Shown: piece by piece, positions 1-8,639 of the stretch
Layout of the letters: each line of letters opens with the position of its first letter
Position numbering within the stretch: position 1 is the stretch's first letter
Source: Verrucomicrobiaceae bacterium
Lineage (GTDB): Bacteria; Verrucomicrobiota; Verrucomicrobiia; Verrucomicrobiales; Verrucomicrobiaceae
Direction of reading: 5' to 3'
DNA length: 64,000 nt
NCBI GenBank assembly: GCA_016795485.1
Contig: JAEUHM010000041.1
Location: forward strand, 186,001-250,000
Notes under the pieces: generated by a model
The model's input: only the letters and a program-made list of their open reading frames with translations
Databases searched by the model: none
What the model was told of the DNA's origin: nothing
Position numbers and translations under genes: made by a program

Positions 1-1
1 C

Positions 2-1138
2 ATGCTGAACGCGCGGAAGGTCTTTTTTGTGCCCGCTATGTCATCCACGTTCTTCAACGTGGGCAGCATGCTCGCCGGAGGCATCCTGGGCTGGTGGCTG
101 GACCCGGAGTTTGGCACCACAGCGGTCATCTGCTTTGCCGTGGGCACTTTGGTGGGCGGTTTGTTGCAACTGCTAGTCCAATTGCCAGCGCTCAAGAAAG
201 TAGGCTTCCGGTTTGCCGCAGATTTTGGTTGGAAGGATGCCGGGGTGAAGCACACGCTGCAATTGATGTGGCCCGCCATCATCAGCGGCAGTGTGGTGCA
301 GGTGAATGTGCTGCTGAACACGCTATTCGCCTCTTACGTGAGTGGGAATGGCCCGGTGACTTGGCTCAATAACGCATTCCGCCTGATGCAGTTGCCGCTT
401 GGATTGTTTGGCGTTGGGCTGGCTACCGTTTCACTGCCCACTCTGGCTCGCATGGCGACCAATGGGATCAGCGACGACTTCCGCGGCACGCTGAGCAAGG
501 CTTTGCGCATGGGCATGACACTGAGCATCCCCAGTGCAGTCGGGCTCGCGATGCTGGCTTGGCCCATCATGTCTCTCGTCTATGGAAACGGCCGTGCTGC
601 CACCAATCCTGAGCATGTGCCAGGCTGTGCGCTTGCGCTTCAGACGTATGCCATCGGTCTGGTGTTCTACAGTGGCCTCAAGGTGCTGCAGCCAGCTTTT
701 TACGCGATCGAGAAGCGCTTTGTGCCGATGTATGTGAGTATCGTTTGTGTGCTGGCGAGTGCGGGGCTGAACTATCTGTTCGTGATTCATCTCGGCCTTG
801 GGCATCAGTATCTGGCGTTGTCGACCAGCCTCACTGCGGCGCTCAACTTCCTTTGTCTGTTGATCGCGATGAAATGTTACGCGGGCCGCATTGGAGCCAA
901 GACCTTGCTTCTGAGCGCCATCAAACTGTCTTTTGCTGCTCTTGGGATGGCCGGAGTCTGCTGGATGGCGCTTCAGACGGTTCTGACAGGCTGGAATGGC
1001 ATGTCCATCTGGATGCGCGGCCTCTCACTGGGCGGCACCATGGCCGTAGCTGCCGGGGTCTACTTTGGCGTGAGCCTCCTTTTGAAGAATGAAGAGGTGT
1101 CCGACTTCTTGGGCGCACTCAAACGCAGGATTTCATGA
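2..1138 (+). CDS. murJ: Lipid II flippase MurJ (5'-truncated by window edge)
   Basis: Polytopic membrane protein of the MviN/MurJ family, which moves lipid-linked peptidoglycan precursors across the inner membrane. The visible 378 residues contain many hydrophobic segments and the family stretch FRLMQLPLGLFGVGLATVSLPTL (around residues 122-145), in which the P-L-G-L-F-G-V-A/G motif is typical of MurJ. Full-length MurJ is usually about 500 residues or more, so roughly the first quarter lies left of the window and the ATG at position 2 is probably internal. The gene ends 26 nt before the SGNH hydrolase on the same strand. The family assignment is firm; the true start cannot be seen. Confidence 0.9.
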   Translation: MLNARKVFFVPAMSSTFFNVGSMLAGGILGWWLDPEFGTTAVICFAVGTLVGGLLQLLVQLPALKKVGFRFAADFGWKDAGVKHTLQLMWPAIISGSVVQVNVLLNTLFASYVSGNGPVTWLNNAFRLMQLPLGLFGVGLATVSLPTLARMATNGISDDFRGTLSKALRMGMTLSIPSAVGLAMLAWPIMSLVYGNGRAATNPEHVPGCALALQTYAIGLVFYSGLKVLQPAFYAIEKRFVPMYVSIVCVLASAGLNYLFVIHLGLGHQYLALSTSLTAALNFLCLLIAMKCYAGRIGAKTLLLSAIKLSFAALGMAGVCWMALQTVLTGWNGMSIWMRGLSLGGTMAVAAGVYFGVSLLLKNEEVSDFLGALKRRIS

Positions 1139-1164
1139 TCGGCCTTCGTTGAAGATGGCCTGTC

Positions 1165-2547
1165 ATGAAATCCATCTTCACTGTTCTCCTAGCGCTCGCG
1201 GGATTTGCCGCTGGCCAATCTCCATCACCCCAGGTAGCGCTCAAGCCCCCTGCCCTGAACCTTAAAGACGGTGACCGCTGGGTTTTCATCGGCGATTCCA
1301 TCACGCACCAGTGCCAATACACTCAGTATGTGGAGAACTTTTACTTCACTCGGCACCCTGAAAAGCGCATTCACTTCAGAAATGCAGGGATTAGCGGTGA
1401 TCGCGCTGCGGATGTGCTGAATCGCTTTGATGACGACATTGCAGCATTCAAACCAACAATCGCCACTGTGCTGTTGGGCATGAACGACGGCAGCTACAAA
1501 GACTTTGATGCGGCAGTATTCAAAACCTACTCCGACGACATGCTCAAGTTGATGGATAAGTTGGACGCACTCAAGTGCCGGGTGATTCTGATGAGCCCAA
1601 CGATGTTCGATCACCAAGCCTGGGAAAAGAGAATCAAAGAGAAACCGGAGTATGCCAAAGGCAGAGTGCCGTCGAACTACAACGCAGTGCTCGCCTACTA
1701 TGGCAAGTGGCTTCAAGAAGTGGCCCAACAGCGCGGCTATCGCTATGTGGACCTGTTTGGACCTCTCAACACGCTCACAGTGCTCCAACGGCAGTCCAAT
1801 CCAGACTTCACTCTCGTGCCAGATGCGATTCATCCCGAAGCCGATGGTCAATTTGTCATGGCGTATTCTCTGCTTCAGCAATGCGGAGAGGTAGGGCCAG
1901 TGATGAGCGCTGGAGTGAAGATATTGAATGGCTCGTGGGCGGCTGGAAATAGAGCAATAGTCTCGGAAGTCTCCGGTGAGCCGGGAAGAACGGTGACCTA
2001 CACGGCAAAGCCAAGCGCGCTGCCTTGGGCGGAGTTCGTCGATTGCCCGATTGGCACAAAGCTAACCAAGTCAGGACATCAAGGCGGAAGTGAGTCGCAT
2101 GTGGTTGTTGGACTACAGCCTGGCTACTATGACTTGGTGGTCAATGGCTCGGTGGTGGGCACTTACGACGAGAAAATGCTCGGTGTGCATGCGGAAGTTC
2201 AGGAAGATCTCGACTCACCCACTTGCCAGCAGGCGCTGAAAGTCCTGGAGTTGAACAAAAAGCGTAACGATGAAGCCGTGAGGCCCATGCGCGGAATCTA
2301 CGCTCAGCGAAAGGGCAAACTCAGGGCCGCCAATGCAGAAGGTGGAGACAAAGCAGCATTCACGGCGTGGTGGGACGAGAACAAGAAAGTAGCCGATGAA
2401 CTGAGCGCCAAAGCGGACGCCATGGCAGAGGAGATTCGCAAGATCAATGTGCCTCCAGTGCTGAAAGTAGAGATCCGACCTGGAAAAGCTCCTGTTCGCA
2501 AGGCAGCACCCAAGGCATCTCCGAAACTGAAGGCAAAATCAGCCTAA
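1165..2547 (+). CDS. Exported SGNH/GDSL-type hydrolase
   Basis: 460-residue secreted esterase-like protein. The N-terminus (MKSIFTVLLALAGFAAGQS) is a signal peptide. Block I of the SGNH fold is FIGDSIT (near residue 42), followed by a block with N at 'RNAGISGDR', the GMND block ('LLGMNDG') and a C-terminal D-A-I-H-P ('VPDAIHPEADGQ') carrying the Asp-His pair. The C-terminal third is Lys/Ala-rich and ends in a basic tail of unknown use. Members in Verrucomicrobiota are often rhamnogalacturonan-acetylesterase-like, acting on esterified polysaccharides, but the substrate here is not determined. The gene converges on the ABC transporter genes with only 6 nt between stops. Confidence 0.85.
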   Translation: MKSIFTVLLALAGFAAGQSPSPQVALKPPALNLKDGDRWVFIGDSITHQCQYTQYVENFYFTRHPEKRIHFRNAGISGDRAADVLNRFDDDIAAFKPTIATVLLGMNDGSYKDFDAAVFKTYSDDMLKLMDKLDALKCRVILMSPTMFDHQAWEKRIKEKPEYAKGRVPSNYNAVLAYYGKWLQEVAQQRGYRYVDLFGPLNTLTVLQRQSNPDFTLVPDAIHPEADGQFVMAYSLLQQCGEVGPVMSAGVKILNGSWAAGNRAIVSEVSGEPGRTVTYTAKPSALPWAEFVDCPIGTKLTKSGHQGGSESHVVVGLQPGYYDLVVNGSVVGTYDEKMLGVHAEVQEDLDSPTCQQALKVLELNKKRNDEAVRPMRGIYAQRKGKLRAANAEGGDKAAFTAWWDENKKVADELSAKADAMAEEIRKINVPPVLKVEIRPGKAPVRKAAPKASPKLKAKSA

Positions 2548-2553
2548 CCAATA

Positions 2554-3297
2554 TCAACGATAGCGTCCCAGTCCTGCAAGATAGTCTCGAGCAGGCTGGG
2601 ATTCTGGGTTAGCAAAGAAGTCGGTGGCGGGTCTTGATTCAATGACTTTGCCCTGAGCAAGGAAGATGACCCAGTCTGACACTTTGCGCGCAAAGGACAC
2701 CTCATGCGTGGCCAGCACGATCTGCTGGCCTACGTCCGCGAGTTCCGAAACGACATCGAGAACCTCTCCCGTCATCACAGGATCAAGCGCTGAAGTGGGT
2801 TCGTCCAAAAGCAAGAGACTCGGTTTCGGTGCGAGAGCACGCGCGATAGCAGCACGTTGCTGCTGCCCACCAGAGAGCTGTGCCGGGCGCTTGGTGTGAT
2901 GATCCGCCAAACCAAGGCGCTCAAGCATCTCTAGGGCTCGCATCCTGGCTTTTTCTTGCGTCCAACCATGAACTTCCCTCAACGGAAGGGCCACATTCTC
3001 CAACGCAGACAGGTGCGGGAAGAGATTGTAGCCCTGAAAGACAAAGCCATTTCCTCTGCGGACCTGTAGCGCCTCTTTTTCTTCATGGGGCAAGTGAGCA
3101 CCGTCGACCATGACATCCCCTTCATCGGCCACAAGGAGGCAACCGAGCACACGAAGCAATGTGGATTTGCCGCCTCCAGATGGGCCAAGCAGTGTGACTA
3201 CCTTTTGTTGATCGCCAGTGGAGAAACTTGCTCCATCCAGCGCTCTGGTCTTGCCCAGAACCTTCACCACCTCACGAGCTTCAAGTCTCATAGGCAA
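2554..3297 (-). CDS. ABC transporter ATP-binding protein, polar amino acid type (GlnQ-like)
   Basis: 247-residue cytoplasmic ATPase. It has Walker A (LLGPSGGGKST), the Q-loop, the signature LSGGQQQRAAIARAL, Walker B (LLLLDEPTSALDP) and the switch His (LATHEVSFA). Length and sequence fit the polar amino acid uptake family (GlnQ/HisP). The start overlaps the end of the permease gene by 17 nt, so the two are translationally linked. No substrate-binding protein is encoded nearby, so the substrate is inferred only from family resemblance. Confidence 0.9.
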   Translation of the reverse strand: MPMRLEAREVVKVLGKTRALDGASFSTGDQQKVVTLLGPSGGGKSTLLRVLGCLLVADEGDVMVDGAHLPHEEKEALQVRRGNGFVFQGYNLFPHLSALENVALPLREVHGWTQEKARMRALEMLERLGLADHHTKRPAQLSGGQQQRAAIARALAPKPSLLLLDEPTSALDPVMTGEVLDVVSELADVGQQIVLATHEVSFARKVSDWVIFLAQGKVIESRPATDFFANPESQPARDYLAGLGRYR

Positions 3298-4057
3298 ACC
3301 TCCTCTCCAAACGATTGGCCCACCAGGTTAACGGAAGAGTGACGGCTAAATAAGCAAGCGCCAACGGGATAAAGCCTTCAAGCGCCGTGTAGTTGCGAGA
3401 GTTGAGAAGCCGGGTCACTTGTGTGACTTCCTCAATGCCGAGCACCGAGAGCAATGACGAGCTTTTGACAAGGCTCACGAGTTCTCCAGCAACACCTGGC
3501 AGCGTCCGGCGGACTGCTTGGGGGATGAGCACAAAGCGGTAGGTCTGGATGAGATTGAAGCCCACTGCACGGGCAGCTTCTCTTTGACTAGCGCTGATCG
3601 ATTCCAATGCTCCACGGAAGATTTCTGCGAGATAAGCCGCTTCAAACAACGCCAGTAGTGCCGTACCCGCTACGAGAGCACTGCACAGATTGAGCGGCGA
3701 AACCACTCCATAGTAACCAAGCAAAAGCACGACCAAGAGCGGTGTCCCCCGCATGAGTGTGACGTAGCCAGTGGCCGCTACCCGCAGGGGAATCCACGGG
3801 GCGCGGCCTCCGAGCATCAACGAGAATCCAACCAGCACGCTCAGCACCATGGCGACCAATGAAATGCCAAGCATCGTCAAAAAGCCTCTGAAAAACAGAT
3901 TCTTGTACTGCCAGAAGGCATCCCAATGCCATCGGTAGGTGCTCGGGAAAACAATCCACAGTACTAGAGCAGCGAGCGCCAGCCAGAGTAGCGTCCACAA
4001 CGCTGTCTGCCTTCCGGTGGGTGTATCAGTTGGCTTCAGTCTCGCCACAGGATCCAA
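3281..4057 (-). CDS. ABC transporter permease, polar amino acid type (HisM/GlnP-like)
   Basis: 258-residue integral membrane protein. A hydrophobic segment near residues 22-40 is followed by a transmembrane domain with the family feature 'LMRGTPLLVVLLLGYYG' and the EAA-loop region 'EIFRGALESISASQREAARAVG', which contacts the ATPase. Both are typical of polar amino acid permeases. The 5' end overlaps the IF-1-like gene by 32 nt and the 3' end overlaps the ATPase by 17 nt, so all three are probably one transcript. Confidence 0.9.
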   Translation of the reverse strand: MDPVARLKPTDTPTGRQTALWTLLWLALAALVLWIVFPSTYRWHWDAFWQYKNLFFRGFLTMLGISLVAMVLSVLVGFSLMLGGRAPWIPLRVAATGYVTLMRGTPLLVVLLLGYYGVVSPLNLCSALVAGTALLALFEAAYLAEIFRGALESISASQREAARAVGFNLIQTYRFVLIPQAVRRTLPGVAGELVSLVKSSSLLSVLGIEEVTQVTRLLNSRNYTALEGFIPLALAYLAVTLPLTWWANRLERRFAYET

Positions 4058-4274
4058 CTGAGCACAGGCTTTCGATGCCTACAATCTCCCCCTCGGAAAA
4101 ATCATAAAGCGAGAGCGCTACTTGGACATCAGCACCAATCGCAAGTTGTGGCTCATTCCGATGAGACGGGAAAAACGCGAAGATCACCTTCCCGTTGGGA
4201 AGACGCGCGTGGTAGGTGCGATCACCGAGTACTTCGGTGATGATTGCCTGTCCGATAATCCTTTTGTCTGCCAT
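4026..4274 (-). CDS. IF-1-like S1/OB-fold protein
   Basis: 82-residue protein resembling translation initiation factor IF-1. Compared with canonical IF-1 it keeps the order G-x-A-x-x-E-V-L-G-D-R-x-Y-x-A-R-L-P-N-G (residues 8-28) and 'GADVQVALSLYDFSEGEIV' (residues 48-66), matching the IF-1 stretch GDKVxVELSPYDLTRGRI. It lacks the usual 'HISGKMR' and has 'FFPSHRNEP' instead, and it carries an acidic Cys-containing tail. It is therefore more likely a diverged paralogue than the housekeeping infA. Its ATG overlaps the stop of the vWA gene (TAATG) and its 3' end overlaps the permease by 32 nt, an unusual linkage of an IF-1-like protein with a transporter. Confidence 0.7.
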   Translation of the reverse strand: MADKRIIGQAIITEVLGDRTYHARLPNGKVIFAFFPSHRNEPQLAIGADVQVALSLYDFSEGEIVGIESLCSVGSCGETEAN

Positions 4275-5443
4275 TACTGCTCGACCTTGGTCTCCAGCAC
4301 TTCACCACCAAGTGGATCCACAAGCAAGGTCTTGGCGTTGTCGAAGTTCCGGCCGCGGGTGGAGGCGTGAATGATGAGTTTCTGCTTCCGCCGCTTGAGT
4401 TTCTTAACCACTACTTCAGCCTGAGCTGCATCGATCTTGTCTTGGAAGTCCGCAAACCAGTAAATGGTATCTGCCTCCATCACTTCTTCAGACATAAGCG
4501 CTGTCCACGCGTATGTGATGCCATTGAAGTCGATGAAATAGGTGTTGGGCCGCTTGTCCATCTTTTGATAAATCTCAGGAAGCGGCATCGGCAAGGTGGG
4601 GTCAAACTTCAGTTTTTTGCGTTCGTCCGCTGGCAGGTTAAGCGCGGTCTTTCCCTGCCAGAGCTGCCAGAAGCGCGCAAAATCAGGTCCAGTTGCTTTG
4701 AACACTTTGTCTTCGATCTCTTCGGGCTTGCGCGACTTGCCGATGAGGCGCGGAGATGCGACCCCACAGCCAAAATAGAGCACTAGCGGGCTGCCATAAG
4801 CCACTTTGTCTAGCTCCTTGGCCACGATGGGAAGGTAGCGAGTCATGGACCGCGACACATCCATCACGACGGCGATCTTCCGAGTGTCTTTGAGTTCTCT
4901 GCCAAACATGATGATTGGCTTGAACGTCACGCCGGACATCCCGCCCGTGCCGATACCGTTTCCGAATCCGCCTCCTGAACCTGCCTTGCCAAATCCGCCT
5001 GAGCCCATCATGCCTGCAGACATCTTGGATGACAGATCTGGCACACTCATGAGCTCCAGTGGTGCTTCAGGCAGCACGATGGTGCTGTCTATGGAAGTGC
5101 TCACTAGCCTCTGAAGCGGCATGGTGCGGCTGAGACTATTGCGCCGCTTGCGCTCTACTTGATGCGAAACGGCATCGGATGCTGCTTTTCCTTGGGCAGT
5201 GCCTCCACCAGGAAGGAAGTCCACGTTTCGCTCCTCAATGGTGGTCACAAATACAATGAGCCCAGCAACGAAGAGTAGGCCGAGGTGGAGCACCAAGCTG
5301 AAGGTAAGCGAGCCACCGCCGATCTTTCGCCAGAGCGTTAAGAAACGTCCAGGGGGGCGGCCAAAGTCCGCTGGTGGCGCATACACAACGCCCTCGTCGA
5401 CGACGGTAGCGGCCACGGGGATGTGATCTGGCTCTTCACTCAT
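4274..5443 (-). CDS. Membrane-anchored von Willebrand A-like protein
   Basis: 389 residues. A short cytoplasmic N-terminus is followed by one transmembrane segment (about residues 47-68), a basic/Ser-rich linker, a Gly-rich stretch (about residues 143-168) and a C-terminal vWA-like domain starting 'TRKIAVVMDVSRSM', where D-x-S-x-S is the MIDAS metal site. No transport or enzymatic motif is visible. Such proteins are common in PVC genomes and their function is unknown. It is followed by the IF-1-like gene with a TAATG overlap and preceded by an exported hypothetical on the same strand. Confidence 0.7.
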   Translation of the reverse strand: MSEEPDHIPVAATVVDEGVVYAPPADFGRPPGRFLTLWRKIGGGSLTFSLVLHLGLLFVAGLIVFVTTIEERNVDFLPGGGTAQGKAASDAVSHQVERKRRNSLSRTMPLQRLVSTSIDSTIVLPEAPLELMSVPDLSSKMSAGMMGSGGFGKAGSGGGFGNGIGTGGMSGVTFKPIIMFGRELKDTRKIAVVMDVSRSMTRYLPIVAKELDKVAYGSPLVLYFGCGVASPRLIGKSRKPEEIEDKVFKATGPDFARFWQLWQGKTALNLPADERKKLKFDPTLPMPLPEIYQKMDKRPNTYFIDFNGITYAWTALMSEEVMEADTIYWFADFQDKIDAAQAEVVVKKLKRRKQKLIIHASTRGRNFDNAKTLLVDPLGGEVLETKVEQ

Positions 5444-5495
5444 GAGTCACCACGCATTAACGCAGCCGACGGCCAAAAGTTGGGAAAAAGGCGGC

Positions 5496-6122
5496 CTAAT
5501 CTCCAAAATCAGCTACCACGATGGGCTCCCGGCCTGCTTTGAGCGAGAAAACCTCGCAACTGGCCGCAAAGGGGTCGTTGTGGAAGCGCGCGGCCAAGTC
5601 ATCCGTGAACTCGGCTAGCAGTTCTGGCTTGGGCGGGAAGATATAGAGGCTGTGGCGATCTGGCAAAGCGGCCCAGACTTCCTCGCCAAAGATGGCTGAG
5701 AACTGGGACACCAATTTGGGAGCTATGACGAGGCTGGCGATCAGGGAACTCTCTCCGCGAAACACCGCATAACGAGTGACGCCCTCATCGTCCTTGATGT
5801 ACTCGGGATGCACTTGGGCTAGTCGTCGATCCGCCGCTGCCTTGGCTTTCTCCTGGAACGCGTCCACCGAGATACCAATCTTTTTGAACTCGTCTGCGGA
5901 GTAAGTCTCCACGCCCTGCTTTGTCTTTGCTTCTTTGGCCGGGGTAAAAACCGTCCGGCGTGCACCTTCTGGAACGGTGGATGTAGAAGAGCGCAGCGAT
6001 GATGGCTCCGGCAACATCACGTATGGCTCCAATGCGCTCGCCGCTGTCTGGGCAAGCATTTGAAAGCCGCATCCAAGCCCGGTCAGAAGGGCGAAAAGCA
6101 AAACTGGGAGTCTTTGACGCAT
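5496..6122 (-). CDS. Exported hypothetical protein
   Basis: 208 residues with an N-terminal hydrophobic signal (MRQRLPVLLFALLTGLGCGF). A Cys lies near the end of the signal, but the preceding residues (G-L-G) are not a good lipobox. The mature part is mixed alpha/beta with an acidic C-terminus and no motif I recognise. The gene is divergent from ruvA (about 80 nt between starts) and lies 52 nt upstream of the vWA gene on the same strand, so it may head that operon. Confidence 0.6.
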   Translation of the reverse strand: MRQRLPVLLFALLTGLGCGFQMLAQTAASALEPYVMLPEPSSLRSSTSTVPEGARRTVFTPAKEAKTKQGVETYSADEFKKIGISVDAFQEKAKAAADRRLAQVHPEYIKDDEGVTRYAVFRGESSLIASLVIAPKLVSQFSAIFGEEVWAALPDRHSLYIFPPKPELLAEFTDDLAARFHNDPFAASCEVFSLKAGREPIVVADFGD

Positions 6123-6202
6123 TTGGTGCGAGTGTGCCCCACTCGCTGGCGATCTTCAATGATTGCTTGCACCAGTCACGGCTTTCCGTCCCTATTGGCT
6201 TT

Positions 6203-6814
6203 ATGATCGCTTTTGTCCGCGGCCTGCTGGCCGAGTCTTTCCCTCATCACGCCATCGTCGATGTCAGCGGTGTGGGATATCATCTTTGCATCCCGCTCTC
6301 CACCTATGACAGGCTGCCTGCACTGGGTGCCCAGGTTCAACTGCTGACTCACTACCACGTGACCGACCATAGCCACACGCTTTACGGCTTCCTCACAACG
6401 GATGAGCGGGATCTTTTTCGCCTGCTGATTGACCGGGTATCGGGCGTGGGCCCAAAACTTGGCCTAGCAGTGCTCAGCGGGATGCCCGTGGACGCTTTTA
6501 AGGACGCCGTCGTCCGTGGTGACACGGCTGCACTTGGCAGAATCAGCGGTGTGGGCAAAAAGACAGCCGAACGGATCGTGCTGGAACTCAAAGACAAGGT
6601 CGGGGTCACCCAAGCATGGCAGGCTGCCAGTGCTGCTGCTCACTCTGATCCAGCTAGCGCGGCTCAAGCGGATGCCGTTCTGGCGCTCATCGCACTCGGC
6701 TACAAGCAATCGGAAGCGCAGAAGACCATCCAATCGCTGGTGAAAAGCGCCGATCCAGGGCGGCCAGTGACCGTGGACTTCCTGGTCAAGGAAGCACTGC
6801 GTGGACTGAACTGA
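6203..6814 (+). CDS. ruvA: Holliday junction branch migration protein RuvA
   Basis: 203 residues, the normal RuvA length. RuvA binds the four-way junction and loads the RuvB helicase. Domain I begins MIAFVRGLL and contains 'VDVSGVGYHLCIP'. The two helix-hairpin-helix motifs are at 'LIDRVSGVGPKLGLAVLSG' and 'LGRISGVGKKTAERIVLEL', and the RuvB-binding domain III is the last 50 or so residues. The frame is open upstream to about 6000, but the ATG at 6203 matches the conserved RuvA N-terminus, so the longer reading is rejected. No ruvB or ruvC lies in the window. Confidence 0.95.
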   Translation: MIAFVRGLLAESFPHHAIVDVSGVGYHLCIPLSTYDRLPALGAQVQLLTHYHVTDHSHTLYGFLTTDERDLFRLLIDRVSGVGPKLGLAVLSGMPVDAFKDAVVRGDTAALGRISGVGKKTAERIVLELKDKVGVTQAWQAASAAAHSDPASAAQADAVLALIALGYKQSEAQKTIQSLVKSADPGRPVTVDFLVKEALRGLN

Positions 6815-6823
6815 TCAAGAAGT

Positions 6824-7225
6824 GGGTCGGCCGGTGTAAGCCGGATTCTGTGCCTGGGCAGCTTGCGCTACACTGGTGACTGTCATTTATCTACGCGACT
6901 ATTACCCGGAGGTATCCCCCGCCGTAGCGGGTTACGGACGGGCCGCCCTTTCTCCTGTTCTGTCTTGCACCGCATGGGGTTTGTCGTGCCTCCATTCTTA
7001 CGTTTGGAGCGGTGGGCTCTTACCCCACCTTTTCACCCTTACCCTTCTTCGCTCTTGCGAGCTACGAAGGGCGGTTTGTTTTCTGTGACACTTTCCGTGA
7101 CCGGAGCTCACGCCCACAGCCCCCGAAACGCTTGCGCGCGGCATGCTGCCCTTTGGTGTCCGGACTTTCCTCCCATCCGCGACTTCCGTGAGGAAACCCG
7201 ACGAGCGACAGCCCCCGGCCGACCC
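6824..7225 (-). ncRNA. rnpB: RNase P RNA (bacterial type A)
   Basis: About 400 nt on the minus strand. Read on that strand, it carries the class A hallmark GAGGAAAGTCCGGAC near the 5' end, the internal AGGGTGAAAAGGTGGGGTAAGAG region, and near the 3' end GATAAATGACAGTC and ACAGAATCCGGCTTA. The termini GGGTCGGCC (7217-7225) and GGCCGACCC (6824-6832) pair to form helix P1, which sets both boundaries. It is the catalytic RNA that matures tRNA 5' ends. Short open frames over this stretch are not genes. Confidence 0.95.
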
Positions 7226-7285
7226 GTTGGAAGCTAACCTAGCCCTGTCCTGCCGCAATGGGAGAAAACATCTTGCTGATATTCT

Positions 7286-7321
7286 GGATAATCCGCATTT
7301 GTATTTGGGATTATCCGCATT
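7286..7321. repeat. Phased direct/inverted repeat upstream of the AAA_14 gene
   Basis: GGATAATCC (7286-7294) and GGATTATCC (7308-7316) are perfect inverted repeats. The extended half-sites TAATCCGCATT and TTATCCGCATT are also direct repeats with a 22-bp period, two helical turns. The element ends 10 nt before the ATG of the downstream ATPase and lies outside rnpB, so it resembles an operator for that ATPase. No regulator is identified. Confidence 0.5.
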
Positions 7322-7331
7322 AGTGTAAGCC

Positions 7332-8621
7332 ATGATCGAAAGAAAAATGCTTTCACGCCTCCAGACTGTTGCACGGCACTACCCAGCCGTGCTCATCACC
7401 GGAGCCCGCCAAACAGGAAAAACAACCCTGTTGCGTGAAGCATTTCCAGAAGCTGCCTTCACCACGCTGGACCTTCCATCCGCCGCATATGAGGCGGAAC
7501 ACAACGGACTCTCGTTTCTCAGATCACTGGGAAGCAACTCGACACCCATCATTCTGGATGAAGTCCAATATGCACCGCAGATCTTCAGAACATTGAAGAT
7601 GCTCGTGGATGAAGATCGTCACAACATGGGCCGCTTCTTGATGACTGGGTCGCAAAAGTTCGCGCTCATGCAGTCCGTTTCAGAAAGCATGGCTGGACGA
7701 GTCGCCATCATCGAACTCGAGAGCCTCAGTGCGTCCGAGATCATGGATTCCCGGCCAATGAGCGTTCCTCCTGTGGAGGAAGTGATGTGGAGAGGAGGTT
7801 ATCCCGAACTATGGCGCTCTCCAGATATGTCTCCGCGCATGTTCTATGGCAGCTACTTGGCGACCTACCTTGAGCGAGATGTCAGACAACTCATCAATGT
7901 GACGAGCTTGCGTGACTTTGAGCGGTTCATTCGCATGTGTGCTCTGCGGACAGGAAATCTGGTCAACTTGGATGGCCTCGCAAGTGACGTGGGCATCACT
8001 GGAAACACTGCCAAACAATGGCTGAGTGTGTTGGAGGCTTCCAACATCATTCAGTTGGTTCAGCCCTACTTGGGCAACCACGGAAAGCGGCTCATCAAGA
8101 CGCCCAAGCTGTTCTTCAAAGACACAGGGCTCGCTGCATTCCTGCTAGGCATACCAAGCCCTGAAGCATTGGTTTCCTCTCCCTTTGTAGGCGCGCTTTG
8201 GGAAACCTTCGTCTTGGGGCAGCTCATCCGATCACGAGAGGCAGAAGACATGCCCGCCGAGATCTACTTCTGGCGAGACGCTCACGGAACCGAGGTGGAC
8301 TTTGCCATCTGGTTGAACGGGCGTCTGCACCTCATCGAATGCAAATGGAGTGAAAATGGGGGCGAGTCCTCTCATCTCAAACCCATGCACAAAGTACGCA
8401 GTGATCTCGGTCAAACAGCTGCAGCAACGCATCTTCTGGTGTGTCGGACGCCCATCAACCACTGGCATCCGCATGACCCAACCGTTCGCGTTGTGAATGG
8501 TTACCGATTCCGCGATTGGTACTCACTACCCATCCCAGAACAGTCCGTTCTGCGAGAAGAACCACCACCCGCGGCCAAGCGTACCAAGAAAACCGTCAGC
8601 GTGAAGCGCAAATCGCGCTGA
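7332..8621 (+). CDS. AAA_14/DUF4143 family ATPase
   Basis: 429 residues. The N-terminal AAA_14 domain has Walker A GARQTGKTT (residues 24-32), Walker B 'PIILDEVQ' and the sensor 'FLMTGSQ'. A winged-helix-like middle region ('ASDVGITGNTAKQWLSVLEASNII') is followed by a DUF4143 domain with a PD-(D/E)xK-like core 'GTEVDFAIW...LIECK'. The family is widespread and often appears as accessory genes; its cellular role is not established. A basic tail (KRTKKTVSVKRKSR) ends the protein. It is divergent from rnpB and preceded by a 22-bp-phased repeat. Confidence 0.9.
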   Translation: MIERKMLSRLQTVARHYPAVLITGARQTGKTTLLREAFPEAAFTTLDLPSAAYEAEHNGLSFLRSLGSNSTPIILDEVQYAPQIFRTLKMLVDEDRHNMGRFLMTGSQKFALMQSVSESMAGRVAIIELESLSASEIMDSRPMSVPPVEEVMWRGGYPELWRSPDMSPRMFYGSYLATYLERDVRQLINVTSLRDFERFIRMCALRTGNLVNLDGLASDVGITGNTAKQWLSVLEASNIIQLVQPYLGNHGKRLIKTPKLFFKDTGLAAFLLGIPSPEALVSSPFVGALWETFVLGQLIRSREAEDMPAEIYFWRDAHGTEVDFAIWLNGRLHLIECKWSENGGESSHLKPMHKVRSDLGQTAAATHLLVCRTPINHWHPHDPTVRVVNGYRFRDWYSLPIPEQSVLREEPPPAAKRTKKTVSVKRKSR

Positions 8622-8639
8622 CGGTCATCTGCGGACAAA

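Noticed and set aside
5999-6202. N-terminal extension of RuvA
   Set aside because: The reading frame is open but the 68 extra residues have no RuvA homology and overlap the divergent upstream gene; the ATG at 6203 fits the family.
6863-7333. Short protein frames on both strands over 6.86-7.33 kb
   Set aside because: This stretch is the RNase P RNA gene with paired termini and signature sequences.
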